Shown: piece after piece, positions 1-12,174 of the stretch
Position numbering within the stretch: position 1 is the stretch's first letter
How the letters are laid out: each line of letters begins with the position of its first letter
Assembly (NCBI GenBank): GCA_022457155.1
Contig: JAJGOT010000318.1
Location: 660,001 to 724,000 of the forward strand
Length of the DNA stretch: 64,000 bases
Source: Cladopsammia gracilis
Lineage: Eukaryota > Cnidaria > Anthozoa > Scleractinia > Dendrophylliidae
Direction of reading: 5' to 3'
Notes under the pieces: model-generated
Databases searched by the model: none
What the model was told of the DNA's origin: nothing
The model's input: the letters and a program-made list of their open reading frames with translations, nothing else
Position numbers and translations under genes: made by a program

Positions 1-195
1 AATGATATAAACAAGGAATCAGATAATTAACTCTGTGGTAAATTATAGTGCTAAGATCAACCCATGAATTTCCCTATACTAAGCATTAGCCCTAGTAAAG
101 AAACGAGGGACCACATTTACCTTTGTTTCAGATTCTGTTAATGAAACTGAGACAAAGGAAAATAAACATCAAGAGTTAAAAATTAAGATTACCTG

Positions 196-476
196 AAAAT
201 TAACAATTATTGGATGAGGTTGAGCATGATAATTATCGCTATCATGCGAAAACCGAATCCAATAATTGTTTTATTATGCATATTCCTGAGCTGCACTTGT
301 AAAGACAAGAGCGCATAAAACCATTGTCTGTAGGTATGACGTCACTTCTACATATATAAAATTCATTGTCTGTAGGTATGACGTAACAGAAACAGCAAGC
401 AATAATTAGCTGCGTGCTTACAGCCAATCAAAATCGAGCTAGTGACACCAATGTATAATAATAAAAATTAACTGCA
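196..476. repeat. Dispersed repeat, copy 1
   Basis: About 280 bp that recur in direct orientation at 52250-52556. Shared blocks include two near-identical stretches around 'tctgtaggtatgacgt', spaced about 45 bp apart. No coding capacity. Probably a MITE or SINE-like family; the copies have diverged by small indels and about 10 percent substitution by eye. Confidence 0.75.
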
Positions 477-1721
477 ACATTTATACTGTGTTTGTCTCGA
501 ACAACTGCATGGAGCTCTTATTTTAAATTTCATATTATTGCTTTCTCAACGTCAATAAAATGGATTGAGCTCTACAGTGTATGGACAAAAGGAGTAAATT
601 CAATTATCTGTTTCCTCGTGCACTTCTTCTAACTCTTTCTTTGGAAATGGCCCGCCTTTCATATCAGATTTCATGACACTGAGGGGGCAAGGGGGGGGAA
701 GCAGATAATGGAAGGCGATTTCTTATTAGAACACACTGTAAACACTGTACATGAAAAGCTGCAAAGAGAATTACCAGTAATAAATAGAATCAAATATGAA
801 ATACAGGTGTTTGTAAAATAAAATCACATAATTATTGATACCTTATAATTAACTTTCAGAACACAACAGTGATACTTCCAGCAGTTTGATGCACAAATCA
901 GAGAAAGGTGATTGCTAACAATATTTAAATTTTACATTAATACAAACAATGCAGTACACATGTTCGTGTATTACAGTCTGGATAAATACTGGATTCTGTC
1001 AAACCCCACATGCAGTTTTTCAATCTGCTTATGGGAAGTGTATACTTTTGGGAGTCAGGGTGGCATAGGGTTTGAGCAACAGGCACTATTGAACCCTTTT
1101 CAGTATTATCAATATTGTTTGTGTGATCTACATGTATTTTTACATCGCAGCCCATCTTCCTGGTGAACTAGACCATAAATCTGTAGCTAGAGCATTCTGG
1201 GAGTGTGAACTTTATGAGGAGCTTCTGGAATTGGATATAGCTGATAAGTGGTTATTATTTTACCAAAGACACAAGTGACAATGATTTGGCTGGAACTAAA
1301 GATGCTGCTGCTGAATACATTGTAAGAAACAGGGCAGCAACAATGTATACTCACGAGTGTCATGAAGGTTGTAAAAGCAAAGGTACACATAAAAGTATAT
1401 TGAGATCACAAGATAGACATTTTTAAGGCTCACTGTGATACATCGAGATTTCACACCTTTTTTGAAGGAATTAGACCGCTTCAAAGTTAATAATATGGAG
1501 ACAAGCTTTCTAAAGACGTCTCCCTAGAATCCCATCATTTTTTTTTGTTAAAGTATAACATACCTTAAATAGGCTTACCATATTGAGTATCCTCCTTACA
1601 TAAGGGTTTGAGAATAAACGTTTTCGTACCACAGTAATTTTTTTATAGTTTGGTGCTGCCAGAACCATTATCATCATTGTATACTGCATTGAAATACGTT
1701 TTTTTGCTGTTATTCTGTTAG
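477..1721. other. No gene recognised
   Basis: A+T-rich sequence with only short random frames. A G-run lies at about 692. The stretch just before 1722 is pyrimidine-rich and ends in AG, so it reads as the tail of an intron. Confidence 0.5.
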
Positions 1722-4225
1722 GATGTGGAAAGCTGTACGTCTTAGATGGAAACTGGAAGTTATGCTATGCACACCGTATGTTCCCAGTCTCTATAACCAT
1801 ACCAGGGTATGAAGGAGAAATAAACTACCCAAATGTCTGCCCAAGAAACCCAGAGTACCAGTCTGCATTCTGCAATAGACACTCCCCTATTGTAAAGCAA
1901 AAAGGAATACCAACAGAATTAAAAATGTTTTTGGATTATTGCAGAAACCAAAAAAAAGGTAATTAAGCCCCTTGGCTCTTGGGTCAACATACAGAACATA
2001 CATTCATCTCTCGTTATAATGAACACCTTCAGGAGCACAATTTGGTCTCAGAAAAAGACAGAATCTGTAATAGTAAGTTATTTGTTGGGACTTCAACTCC
2101 TGACCATGATAATAAGGTGTCCACAAAGTGATAGTAACTCAACGTTTTCTGAATATAGCATATTGATACCTGGTTATGGGTTGAACCAGAATATGCACTG
2201 ATCAAATAAAGCAAATTTTGCATGGGAATATTTATTATTAATATAGGTTTCTGCATGTACTAGTTAGTAAGAATTAGATGAGCCTGAAATTATTTTTTCA
2301 CACCTTGTAATTTACACAGTCCCTGAAGATGTGCTGAAAGATATGGAAACCCCTGCTAGCAGTGTTTCAGTAGTAACAGACAATGCAGCAGTATATCAAG
2401 GTGTGCACATAACTTTAGGATGAGGGAAGGATTACATAGTAATCCTTAGCATGTAACCATTAACAAAATACAAGTCTCAGTGATCTTTGCTTCAACCGCA
2501 GCTCCAAGCAACAAAGAAATTATACACTCATTAGCTCCACTGAAGAAAACAATATCAATACACAAGTGATTTGTGCCATGATTGTGTAGATTGCTAGAAA
2601 AACAACACGTATTAGTTTTGAGTTGTAACATGTTTCTTTTATGCTTGTGTATGTAATGTAAACAGCCAGAAAAATGGCCTGGTTCCTATATTCAACAACA
2701 ATATCTGACACACACAGGCTGGTCTAAATTAGATGTTGTGAAAATGCTATTTTTAAGGTACTAGAGCGTTCATGGCAAAGAATGTGACACTGATGGAAGA
2801 TTGTCAAGAAATTGTGTTGGTCACATGCAATAAAGATACTGTAGGAAAACGGAGGCTCCAGAAATGGTCAAGAGGGATTTTCATAATAGCTACAGCTGGT
2901 GGGCACATTGACTACTGGCAGCCGTTATACAAGTAAGCATATAATTTTTATAAGATAGCAATTAATCTATTGTTATTAGTAACAATGAGTTTACTTTTAA
3001 TTTCAACGAGTCTGCAAACAGTTTTTTTACTTAGCTACAAAAACCTAACATCCTTCGGTAACGATAAAATACTGTTGAATCCCACGTGCAGAATCTTTCT
3101 GCAAGCTCAAAACTAATCGCGATGTACATGAATAATCATCTCTCTAGATAGCCTCACCACTTCAAATAGCTAATCTATTTATCATAATTTGTTCCATTTA
3201 AAATGGGAATTGCTCCTTTTATTTTTATGTGTGAAGAATGTGTGCCTGTTGGAATGTGTATATAACCCCCTAAAGGCCGAATATCCCATGTGATTCAACA
3301 GTAAATGTGCATGTAGTAGATAAATCTACCTTTACCTTATTAACCAAACCAAACATATACACTAATAGGCCATTTCCGAGTTGCTTTTTGTCTTGTTATC
3401 AGAGTGACGCTTGGTGCACAACCTTTCATGTGAAAATTAGTTTTATTTACATGTGAATGAAAACTAATTTTCATATGAAAGGTTGAGCACCAAGCCTCGC
3501 TTTGATAACGAGACAAAAAGCAACTGGGAAATGGCCTAATCGTACATTCCAAGGATTTGGCAAGTTCAAGATTCGTTCTTTCCTTGGGCCATTAACGTTA
3601 ATTAAAATTGTATATTAATTGAAAAGGGCATGCTGGGTAAACCACTGACTGACTGATCCTTGCAAGTCAGTGAGTTTAATATCAATAATAGACTCATACC
3701 TTATTCTTTTGTCGTAGGTCTGAGTCACCAACACAAGCATTTATCATTACCATCGTTTGGATGTACAGCAAGTTTAAACAAATAAAAGACAGTGGTAAGA
3801 ATGACCAAGAAGTTTTGGAAGCGATGAAAGATACTGTATTGGCATATGACAATATGTGCCATCTTGATTCACTCCGTGCCTCAAGAAAAGATTTACCGCT
3901 ACCACCCCCGTTTAACAAGATGTGGAAAATTGTTGGAAAAGTCATTGATCGCTTACATTTAAAAAAACACAAAGATCCGTCTTGCAAAGTTAATTATGAT
4001 CCCAATGATGTTCTATCTGAATCTTTCAACACAATGGCAGCTGAACAGGTCAATGTTTGGGCCAGCAGGCTAAAGAGGATCATGGTGGCTATGCCATACA
4101 TACACCATATGTTTTTCTTTCACAGAATGGTAAAGAGAAGGAATGCATGCACCCAGTTTTGCTACAACGTTGGTAAACAACCTATTTTGCCCAAATGTGG
4201 AAAGAAGTGGTTTAAGCAAACCTAA
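1722..4225 (+). CDS. KDZ-transposase-like multi-exon gene (fragment)
   Basis: At least four exon-like open segments with AG/GT borders: 1722-1958, 2320-2400, about 2757-2933 and about 3719-4225 (ends TAA). The first encodes a Cys/His-rich segment (VLDGNWKLCYAHR; YPNVCPRNPEYQSAFCNRH). The last encodes a block containing YDNMCHLDSLR, GKVIDRLHLKKHKD and NTMAAEQVNVWASRLKR, ending HHMFFFHRMVKRRN. These blocks resemble the KDZ (Kyakuja-Dileera-Zisupton) transposase core, also seen domesticated in HMGXB3-like animal proteins. The 5' end lies upstream and was not found. It may be a domesticated gene or a decaying transposon; frames are intact within exons. Family call is from remembered motifs; exon borders are inferred. 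Confidence 0.55.
3367..3537. mobile_element. Hairpin MITE
   Basis: A 171-bp near-palindrome beginning AGGCCATTTCC and ending GGAAATGGCCT, with arms of about 75 bp that pair over almost their whole length. It sits in an intron of the KDZ-like gene. No coding capacity. Target duplication is ambiguous because flank and terminus share bases. Confidence 0.8.
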
Positions 4226-4494
4226 TGGAATTCAGTGACTGATAATTTGCATTATGAATTAACCCAACATCCACAACTTTTCTGAGTGTTTGAGATCATA
4301 ACTTTTATATTATGTCATCTTAAAAGTTACTGAGGTGAAAGTATAATTTATAATTTCTTTTGCCTTGGTAATTTCATTCTATATGGCACCAGCAACAGCC
4401 ACAACAGGTCTGTCATTGAATGTTAATTTTGCTTGTTCTGGTTACCACAGTGACTTGTTGTCCTTCAGAGACATTGATGACAGTACACAATGGT

Positions 4495-6936
4495 CTACTT
4501 CTTGCGAGATCTTTTTCCTGAAAAAGACGAAAAAGTAATATTGACATGACCATCTGGTTGTTGATACGTATTCCGTCTATATTGGGAATACGTGTTACCT
4601 AAACAAAATAGTTCGACCTTATTGAAATCCAGGTAACAGCAATAATATTTATAGACAAACAGCAGTCGCATCTACGTACGTTTTTATGTGTATATAAGCC
4701 AAAGTGGCCACCCTAAGAGATGTTCTATTTGTAACCATGAGGTACTTGATTGTTTAGCTGCTTTTACACACCTTTCACTATACCCCTATGAAGTCCATCC
4801 TTCAACTTTGCAAGTTCTGTTGTTTTCCTTTCTGTAATTGGGAATGGATAAGAATGTTAAATTAAAATTATGTAATAGTAATAAATCACTAATACTGAGA
4901 TCAATTATGATAATGATAATCAGAGGTGGATTAAGGAACTCTAAATACCCTTCATAAAGTAGCCTGCGAGCAGGCTCACTTGTTTGGGGTATCACGCGAG
5001 TATCTTAGCGGCGAAGCCCCATTCTTCTTGACCAACTAGCCAGTTGGCTAGGTAGCTCAGTGGAAAGTTTAGTGGCTAATAGCACGGCCATGGGTTTAAA
5101 TCCCGTTTTAGACTGAATTTGTTTTTTTGGTTTCTTTTCAACTGCTTAACTTGATTAAATAACTACAAGGATCACACATTGAAATGAATAATTGAAAATG
5201 TTGAAGAAAGTCTTACTCATTGGCTGTCCTTTATTTTTGGGAACTTGATCACCAGGATCATCAGCCACAATCCCACTGTCTTGAAGATTAAAACAACCAG
5301 TTTATTGGTTAGATTAATAATTATTACTATTTTTCAAAAGTGCAATCAAATCCATTTCTGAAATAAACCTGCAGTTGAGAACACTGTCAATGAACAGTGT
5401 TGATCTACCATTATAAAACAAAATTAAAAACAGCAACACCTTTTGGTTTGGTAGGATAGTACCAGTAAATTAATTTTAAATTGCTATAGTGCTACAAACT
5501 ACACAGTAAATGTTGTTGGAGAAAAGCCCGAAGGTGTTGTTGAGAACACAAAATGGGAGTATGCTGGTTACAATCAGAGTTAAACCTCTTAAACCTGTAA
5601 ATTAATCTTTATCTTTTCGTTTAAATATTTTAATAACTATGTTTTATGGCTAATGTCCCATCCTATTTCAGACTAAGATGGCTCAAAATTCATTCTTTAT
5701 CGTAAACACAATGGATATCTATTTAAATTTTGATTGTAAAGAAATATATCAGATCTGTGAAGCATAATTATATTGATGAAAGGTATTACCGTTTAAGTTG
5801 ACTCCTTCACTTGGCTGCTTATTCTCTACAAAGATCAAAGCATAAAAGAAAACTTGAGAAACTGATACCCCATTTTGTCAACTGTTAACTAAGTAGTTCG
5901 ATATTTTCCCTAATAAGTGCAGCACAACATAATCTTCTGTGAGATATGTGCAACCATGTTAAATAACAGAACTTATGATGGATAAGTATAGATGGTTTTC
6001 ATTCACGTGACCTTCAGTCCTGTGGGACTCAAAGGACAAAGGCCATGGCGGCCATGTTGGTGCACATAACAAAAGAAGTTCATTAAAATTCTTTTGTAGG
6101 TGTGCACCAACATGGCCGCCGTGACGTAACGTGAAAACCACCTATTGGTGTCATTTGAAAAACTAAGCGAAAAGAGAGCTTGGATGATTCAATGATCACC
6201 TGAAGCCAAAACGGGTTTCTATTTGAGTACAGTTAGATATTATACCCGCCGTGTGCCAACTGAGGAATTGAAAATTGGCCCGATTTTCTCTAGCTAACCT
6301 GTTAAGTTGTCAATATATATGAAGTAAAATGTATCCGTCACCTGTTGCAATGGATATCATCTGCGAAAATGCACTTGCTGCAGGACTTTGAATGGCTGCA
6401 TGCTCGCTTGCCTCTTTATGTAGCCTCTGCTGTAACTGGGTGATTGTTGCATGTAGTTCTTCCTCAACGACGTTCCACTTTCTTTCTTTATTCATTAACT
6501 CATACTGTAGTTCCTCTATCCTTTGTTCTGCAGCGCCACACTTCATCTTTTCCACATGTAGAGCTTCCTCGAGCACCTTCTTTTCTTCTATCATCATTTT
6601 ATTACGTTGCTCCTCAGCAGCCAACTTCTTTTTAAGACGTTCAAGTTCCTCGTCAGTTTCCTTTCCATTGCTGTCGTCATGCTGTTGGGGGGATTTGTAA
6701 ACGTCGTTGTGCACCCCCCCCCCGGGATGGTCGCTGATAAGTGCATTATCCGCCACAAACGGCACAGATTTTGAATTATTTGCCTCAACGCGCGAAGAAC
6801 TCGTGTGAAAGTGCAACGAGTCGTTTGATTTTACAGTTGAGTGGTTCGCTTCCACGAGCAATGGACATTTTAAATTGCTTATAGCAAGCAATCGTTCGTG
6901 ACCATGATGAATAATTTCACAAGCTAATGAAGACAT
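4495..6936 (-). CDS. Small coiled-coil host gene, exons on the minus strand
   Basis: Exon 1 (6342-6936) starts at ATG 6936 and encodes about 198 residues. The second half is a long charged helix (ELERLKKKLAAEEQRNKM onwards, about residues 95-175) with heptad-like coiled-coil pattern; it ends at a GTGACG donor. Two small candidate exons follow, both with AG acceptor and GTAA donor and both phase 1: 5790-5825 (36 nt) and 5217-5279 (63 nt). A last candidate exon begins at 4517 after TTTTTCAG. In the phase predicted by the splice sites it ends after a basic run KRSRKK at 4495, a possible nuclear signal. In another phase it would run to 4413. No family recognised; introns are predicted, not shown. 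Confidence 0.45.
5047..5110 (+). repeat. tRNA-like SINE head or tRNA pseudogene
   Basis: Contains an A-box-like TAGCTCAGTGG and, about 40 bp downstream, a B-box-like GGGTTTAAATCCC, the layout of a tRNA-type pol III promoter. The cloverleaf is poor and the tail is not CCA-like. It is better read as a tRNA-derived SINE or pseudogene than as a working tRNA. Confidence 0.5.
5994..6139. mobile_element. Hairpin MITE
   Basis: Ends GGTTTTCATTCACGTGACC and, inverted, GTAACGTGAAAACC. Inner arms both carry a copy of the 'caacatggc(c/g)gcc' block. About 145 bp, lying in an intron of the coiled-coil gene. This hairpin type is one I recall as common in marine invertebrate genomes. Confidence 0.75.
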
Positions 6937-7480
6937 TTAGCAAACATTTAAAAATACGTACCTACTACTGCACCTAGAAAGCGAAAGCGTCTGACAGCGT
7001 GAGATTCTCACGTGGATTGTCGATTTAGACAGTTGTCGCGTTCGTTGTCACGGTTGATTGATTGCGTTGCGAAGCAAAATGACAGACGTTGCTAGGCGAC
7101 AGTGACAATAAGCCACTGCGCATGCACCCCATCTTACATCCGACAAAATTTTGAATTTTTTCCCCTATTGCCAAGAATAGTGTGCTGCCTCGCTAACGCT
7201 CGCCAGCAATAATAATATCGACGTCTCACAGACGAAGTCAATGCGAATTAAATTCGTCTGAATTAAATTCGACGTATAAACTAGGCGTTAAAAAACGCCT
7301 GTTTAAAAAAAATATTAGTTGCAATTTACTCGGAAACAAGACTTTTCTGGTCGACATTACAGGAAAAGATGTTTGGCTCCAAATATTAACATAGGCGTAC
7401 GGGCCGGGGGGGCGAGGGGGGCGGCAGCCCCCCCCCCCAGTTTCGGAAATTTCGGGCAAAACGCTCATGATTTGGGCAAC
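6937..7480. other. Probable 5' flank of the coiled-coil gene; no gene
   Basis: Unusually CpG-containing sequence for this neighbourhood lies at about 6960-7110, just upstream of the 6936 start codon, consistent with a promoter region on the minus strand. From about 7240 the sequence looks like the damaged 5' end of the following hAT-like element, with G- and C-runs near 7405-7440. No further gene is visible. Confidence 0.4.
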
Positions 7481-7485
7481 AGCAC

Positions 7486-9110
7486 TTGGGAGAAAATGAA
7501 AAAAAATACCACATACATGAGACGCACTCTCTGGCGATGACAAAGTGGCTGGAATACCGCCAGATGCAGAGGAAACCCTCTTCTATAATCAGCATCATGG
7601 ATGATGGGCATCGCAAGTACGTCCAACGCAATCGCGAGTTTTTACGTGTGATCATCGAATGTCTTTTTTACACCGCCCAACAAAATATCGCTCAAAGGAT
7701 TGATCGAACCTCGAACAAAGGTCAGATGTCAACAGGGGTAATTTTCTAGAGCTTTTGCACCTTCAATGTAAAGACATTACTTGACTGGAAGGGAAGTGAA
7801 CACTCAGTTACAAAACCACGCTCAATGGACCTCGCCAACCATCCAGAATAAGCTACTGGAAATTTTTGCTGACCTCATAACTGAACTTATCTGTAATGAT
7901 GTAAGAGATAACGGCTGGTACGGGATTATAATAGATGAAACGTCCGATATATAAGCCGAGACGAGTAGGAACGAAAGCAACAGACGGTGAAACTCTTTAC
8001 CAACTAGTCAAGGACGTCATCAACAAGCTACAGTTAGAGCTCCAGAATATCGTGGGTGAATGCTTTGACGGTGCGAGTAATATGAGTGGTGTAAATAAGG
8101 GACTCAGTGCGCGAATAAAAGAATGATCTCCGCTCGCAATTTATGTGCACCGTTATGGCCACTTGTTAAATTCGGCACTGCAAGACACCATAACAACAGT
8201 GGAACCATTGCGAAATACTCTTGGCACAATCCGGAGCCTGTACAATTTTCTAGAAGCTAGCACAAAGCGACACGCTTTGTTTGGAGACATTGAGACTGAA
8301 GAGGGTAGTTTGCTTAAGACATTGAAGTCTCAAAGTGTAACAAGATGGTCATGTCGGTGGGAAGCGGTGAAAGCCGTCGACCAGCAGCTCGAGCGAATAG
8401 TGACGCTAAAACATACTCAGACGGTCGCTCACTTCTGCATGGAAACTGTGATTTCCAGTTCATCCACGGTCTGTATGTTTTGATGATTATTTTATCAAAT
8501 ACGAGCAGCCTGAGTGCTTACCTTCAGGTAAAGACTGTGGATGTTATCACGGCGAGGCACAATGCCAATTTGACCTTAGTGACCCAACGAAGCTGCCGAA
8601 ATGAGGAGAGCTTCACCTCAGTGTGGGGACTGTGTGAATGTATCAGTGTTAAGATATCATGGATTGCTGAATCGGATTTTTCATTCCGCGATGCTCGTGT
8701 GCCACGACGACAACCATCAACGCGCTTCCAAGCGTTAGTCGGGGAAAACCGAAACGTCAGTACTGCTTCTCCGCCATCGAAACCAGAGGATTACCATCGT
8801 GTCAACACATTTTTCACCTCTCTGGATAATCACCCATAGTAAATCGCCCACCAGTGATGGCTTTGACCTGGTTGCCAGGTACTATAACCTCGACAAGGAG
8901 CTACTCCAGGCAGACCAACGCCTGTTCAGTCAATTAAAGACAGCACACGTGGAGAGATCAATAAAAACAGCTGCAGAAGTCATTGACAGAAGCATTGCAC
9001 GAAAACAGCCTTTATTAAATGACCCCAATGTTCTCAAAGGTCGCGTCCATTCTGGCCGTCATCCCCGCAACATCATGCTCAGCGAAGCGCTCATTCAGGG
9101 GACAGAATAG
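7486..9110 (+). pseudogene. Decayed hAT-type transposase
   Basis: Consecutive frames in different phases read as one protein: about 7500-7735, about 7780-7950, 7935-8126, 8145-8460 and 8830-9110. Recognisable blocks are NGWYGIIIDETSDI (catalytic Asp strand), ECFDGASNMSG, then ALQDTI and a C-terminal YYNLDKELLQADQRLF near the dimerisation region. This layout matches the ZMYM1-like/DUF4371 hAT transposases common in animals. Several in-frame stops and at least three frameshifts make it inactive. Terminal repeats were not resolved. Confidence 0.7.
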
Positions 9111-9559
9111 ACTAAATAGCCTTGCTATCGTCTGTATTGAGGTCATTGAGTGTGCGAGGTTTTCAATTTAGACGTAAGAATTGTAAACGTTTTTTTTCAT
9201 GCAATTTGAGTGCGTTTGTATCCCGATTTCAACACCCACGCATTCGGGCATTCTGTACATTTTTCGGGCAAGAAGGCTACTAATATTCATTTTGCATGCG
9301 TTTAGTTTCTGTGAAAGACTTTTCCGGTTAACATTACAGAAACAGGTGGTTCAAAGAATTTTCGTCACTAATTTAATTAGCTTCTGGTTTGGGTTGAAAA
9401 CAATTTAATTTAATTAGTTTGCATCTTTTAGGCCAGAGGGAACCATTTTCACGTTTCTTTTGTGAATAATAAAAGCAACTTTTAAAAAAAAGACAAGACG
9501 CTGTGAGAGCGTATACTTGGGCGTCGTTATATTTGGCGTATTGGAATGAAAATATCTTG
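9111..9559. other. 3' flank of the hAT copy; no gene
   Basis: Shares short blocks with the 5' flank at about 7315-7375 (a 'cttttc(c/t)gg...cattacag' stretch), so it is probably non-coding transposon end. No open frame of note. Confidence 0.4.
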
Positions 9560-9630
9560 GAAAATCTTCATGCCCGGGGGGGGGGGTACTCCCTATAATG
9601 GGCTATACAGGGATGCTCCGCCCGAAAGGG
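9560..9630. repeat. Left part of a GGTACC-rich dispersed repeat
   Basis: Starts in a CCCGGGGGGG tract followed by 'gtactccctataatgggc'. It continues, after the retrotransposon, at 35738. The outer ends (CCCGGG...GTACTC at 9570 and GAGTACCCCCC...CCCGGG at 36060-36090) are inverted. The family is one I recall from coral genomes. The gypsy element inserted into it and duplicated 4-5 bp (AGGG or AAGGG). Confidence 0.7.
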
Positions 9631-9779
9631 AGTCTGGCGCTGTGTATTACGACAAGCAAGGAACAGACGAAGTATAAACAACAAGTGAAAACTGTATTTC
9701 TGCCGTGTGCGATCTCTCTCTACATTCAATCTAGATCCCGGATCAGGACCGAGAGGAGTCTCGGGACTAGTTCCCAACA
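9631..9779 (-). repeat. 3' LTR of the gypsy element
   Basis: 149 bp; on the minus strand begins TGTTGGGAAC and ends GCGCCAGACT. Nearly identical to 35589-35737. It is short for an LTR and lacks the usual ...CA-3' end, so the exact inner boundary could differ by a few bases. Confidence 0.88.
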
Positions 9780-9795
9780 TCTCCCCCCTTTTTTT
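9780..9795 (-). promoter_or_regulatory. Polypurine tract
   Basis: On the minus strand reads AAAAAAAGGGGGGAGA and directly abuts the LTR start. This is the expected plus-strand primer for reverse transcription. Confidence 0.85.
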
Positions 9796-9916
9796 AAAAA
9801 AAGAAGTGTCTCTTATAAAGTATAACAACAACAGTACAGAGCAATTACAACAATGGGTGCTGTAAATGGCCTAAGAGAATAAACAATTGGCAGTCAATGT
9901 AGACCACTAGGTCAGT

Positions 9917-11403
9917 TCATAGTCTTTTAACCTCAAAGGAGGTTTGATGATCCTTGTTCTGGTTCTTGTGTTCCCAAGAGTGGGTTCTTGAGGTTTGTCT
10001 TGGCGGAGGGTTGGTCTGTGTTGGTGGGGGAGACTGTTCAACTGTTGGCGTGATATGAACCCGGTTTCTACGGATGCTGCTGTTTGGTGTCTGAATAGTG
10101 TATGATCTGGGTGTGTCCTGGGAGACGATAGTTCCACGTATCCATGGCTGACTCCTCTGTGTAGGTGGAGGTTTCGCATAGACGCTTGAGCCGACAGCAA
10201 GCTCGGGATGTACTTTGGTCGGTGAGCTGTCATAGTAGCGTTTGCTCGCAGCTCGCTTCATGGTGAGCTCTTGAGTGACGACATCTAGGTTCACCGGTGA
10301 AGGCTTTATGAGGTGGTTCGGTGTTGGCAGTGTTGTCCTTGTACGACGACAGAGCATGCGCTGAGCAGGTGAATATGTGTGTCCCTGAGGTGGTGTGTTC
10401 CTGTAATTGAGCATTGCGGTCTGGAAGTCAGCGGACTTCTTCAGTGTTGCTTTGGCCACTTTGACAGCAGCTTCTGCTCTGCCATTGCCTTTAGGGTGAT
10501 AGGGTGAGGAGGTTGTGTGTTTGAATCCATAGTGTGTGGCAAAGTTCTCATATTCTTTGCTTGTAAATTGTGAGCCATTGTCAGTGTGGCAGATTTGTGG
10601 TATGCCAAACCGCGCAAAGTGGGCCTTGGTCTTGTTTATTACTGTGACAGAGAGGGTGTCCTGGAGTTCATCTACTTCTATCCAGTCCGAGAAATGGCAG
10701 ACAGTAACCAGGTAGTCCTTCTGCTCATGGGTAAAAATATCTTGGCTCACAATTTGCCACGGCTGCGTTGGAATTGGTAACGATTTCATGGGTTCCTTTG
10801 TAAGAGTTCTACTGTACTGGGCACAGACACTGCAGGTGTCACACATGTTTGAAATGGCTTTCCTCATGCCTGGCCAGAATAAGACTTCGCGGGCCATGCG
10901 AATGTTCGACTCTGCTCCGAAGTGGTTTGCATGTATTTTTCCAAGCATTGTTGAGTGCATGGACTGTGGAACTAGGACTTGCTGGCCTTTGTAAATGATC
11001 CCATTGTGTATGCTTAGTTCCTCTCTGAAGGTCCAGAATGGGCGGAGGTTGGTGGCCAGGTGTTGTTTGTCGTCAGGCCAGCCAGAGGTGATAGTTTGTT
11101 GTAGATCAGTCAGGGTTTGATCCTTCTTGGTTTCTGATTTGAGGAGTTCTTCTGTGACATCCGTGAGTCTGGGGTTGTGGTCATTGTCGGAGTGTTCAAG
11201 TTCAAGGCGGAACACTTCAAACCCTGTTACTTTTGCGTGCACTGGGGTGGGTAGAGCAGCGCGAGATAGTGTGTCTGCTATATGAAGGCTTGTACCTTTC
11301 TTGTACTGTAGGCTGAACGTATATCTCTGAAGTCTCATTAGCATTCGCTGAAGACGTGCGGGTGACTTGTGAAGTGGTTTCTTGTAGATGGTTTCGAGGG
11401 GTT
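9917..11403 (-). pseudogene. Gypsy pol, 3' part: end of RNase H and integrase
   Basis: Open frame of 496 codons on the gypsy side of the Polinton insertion. It starts inside RNase H, continues to an HHCC zinc finger (HANH about 90 residues before CDTCSVC) and the integrase core with D (SQDIF), D (HTDNGSQF) and E (GRAEAAVK). A proline- and arginine-rich tail ends at 9917. The DDE residues are all present, so this part is undamaged. The upstream frame that enters from 11485 is Polinton repeat sequence, not gypsy protein. It is a pseudogene only because the insertion cuts it off from its 5' half. Confidence 0.9.
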
Positions 11404-11409
11404 TGTGGT

Positions 11410-11974
11410 AGTAGTTACAGAAACCAGTAGTGTAGTCCACCCTGAAAGTACTAAATTGCCACATTTTTCCGAAAACCCCCGTCATTCAATTTTTAGTACC
11501 GAGTATTTTCAAACCCTGATTAAAACTGTGATATTGATTTCTATGATTTATATTGATTTTCATTTTAGAAAATTTTTTTTAAACGGAAATAAACAACTCT
11601 TACACATGAAAACATTTTGTAAGAGTTGTTTCTACTTAACTAAGTTAAAAAAAATTCTAAGAATTAAATAACTTAAATAACTTAAATAAATTCGTGAAAT
11701 GTAATATTTGTTTGAAATGACTGAACTGTAAAAAATTATGACCTCGCTCGCTCGCCTTCGGCTCGCTCGCTCGGGGGGTTTTCGGAAAAATGTGGGGATT
11801 TAGTAATATCAGGATCAGCTACACTACTGGTTTCTGTAACTACTTGTTTCGTCCTTTAGATATAAGGTTTTTAGTATATTTGGTCAGTGAATTTTATTCA
11901 CAGTGATTAACAAATTCTTGAAATACAAACACTTGCAGTTTGTTTTGACTATGGTTAAATATTTAATGATTTTA
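11410..11974 (+). repeat. Left terminal inverted repeat of Polinton-1
   Basis: 565 bp, matching the inverse of 28821-29386 with at most a few differences. The outermost 435 bp (11410-11844) itself starts AGTAGTTACAGAAACCAG and ends with an inverted copy of that sequence, so the end can fold on itself. A GC-rich 'gctcgctcg' stretch lies at about 11750-11775 in otherwise A+T-rich DNA. Confidence 0.95.
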
Positions 11975-12060
11975 TAACTACTATATTGTTTGTTCAATTT
12001 GAAAATGGAAGAAAAAAAAAATTTAAAAAATAAAAAAAAAATAAAATTTAAAAAAAAAAA

Positions 12061-12077
12061 TATTTATATATAATAAA
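12061..12077 (+). promoter_or_regulatory. Promoter-like motif with orphan ATG
   Basis: TATTTATATATAATAAA followed directly by ATG at 12078, the same arrangement as upstream of 12962 and 23226. Here the frame stops after four codons, so it looks like the remnant of a lost gene start. Confidence 0.45.
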
Positions 12078-12174
12078 ATGATCGCTACGTAAAACCAATC
12101 TGATTGTTCGCAATACAAAGCAATTCCTATCTCTTTATGGAGTTAAATATTTTGATAAAATATTATATGGTAAA

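Noticed and set aside
5047..5110. Functional tRNA gene
   Set aside because: A and B boxes present, but no convincing cloverleaf or acceptor stem.
10586..10994. Open plus-strand frames across the gypsy integrase
   Set aside because: Antisense shadows of the minus-strand integrase, which has all expected motifs.
11369..11671. Frames of about 100 codons within the Polinton terminal repeat
   Set aside because: They run through non-coding repeat and appear at both ends only because the repeats are identical.
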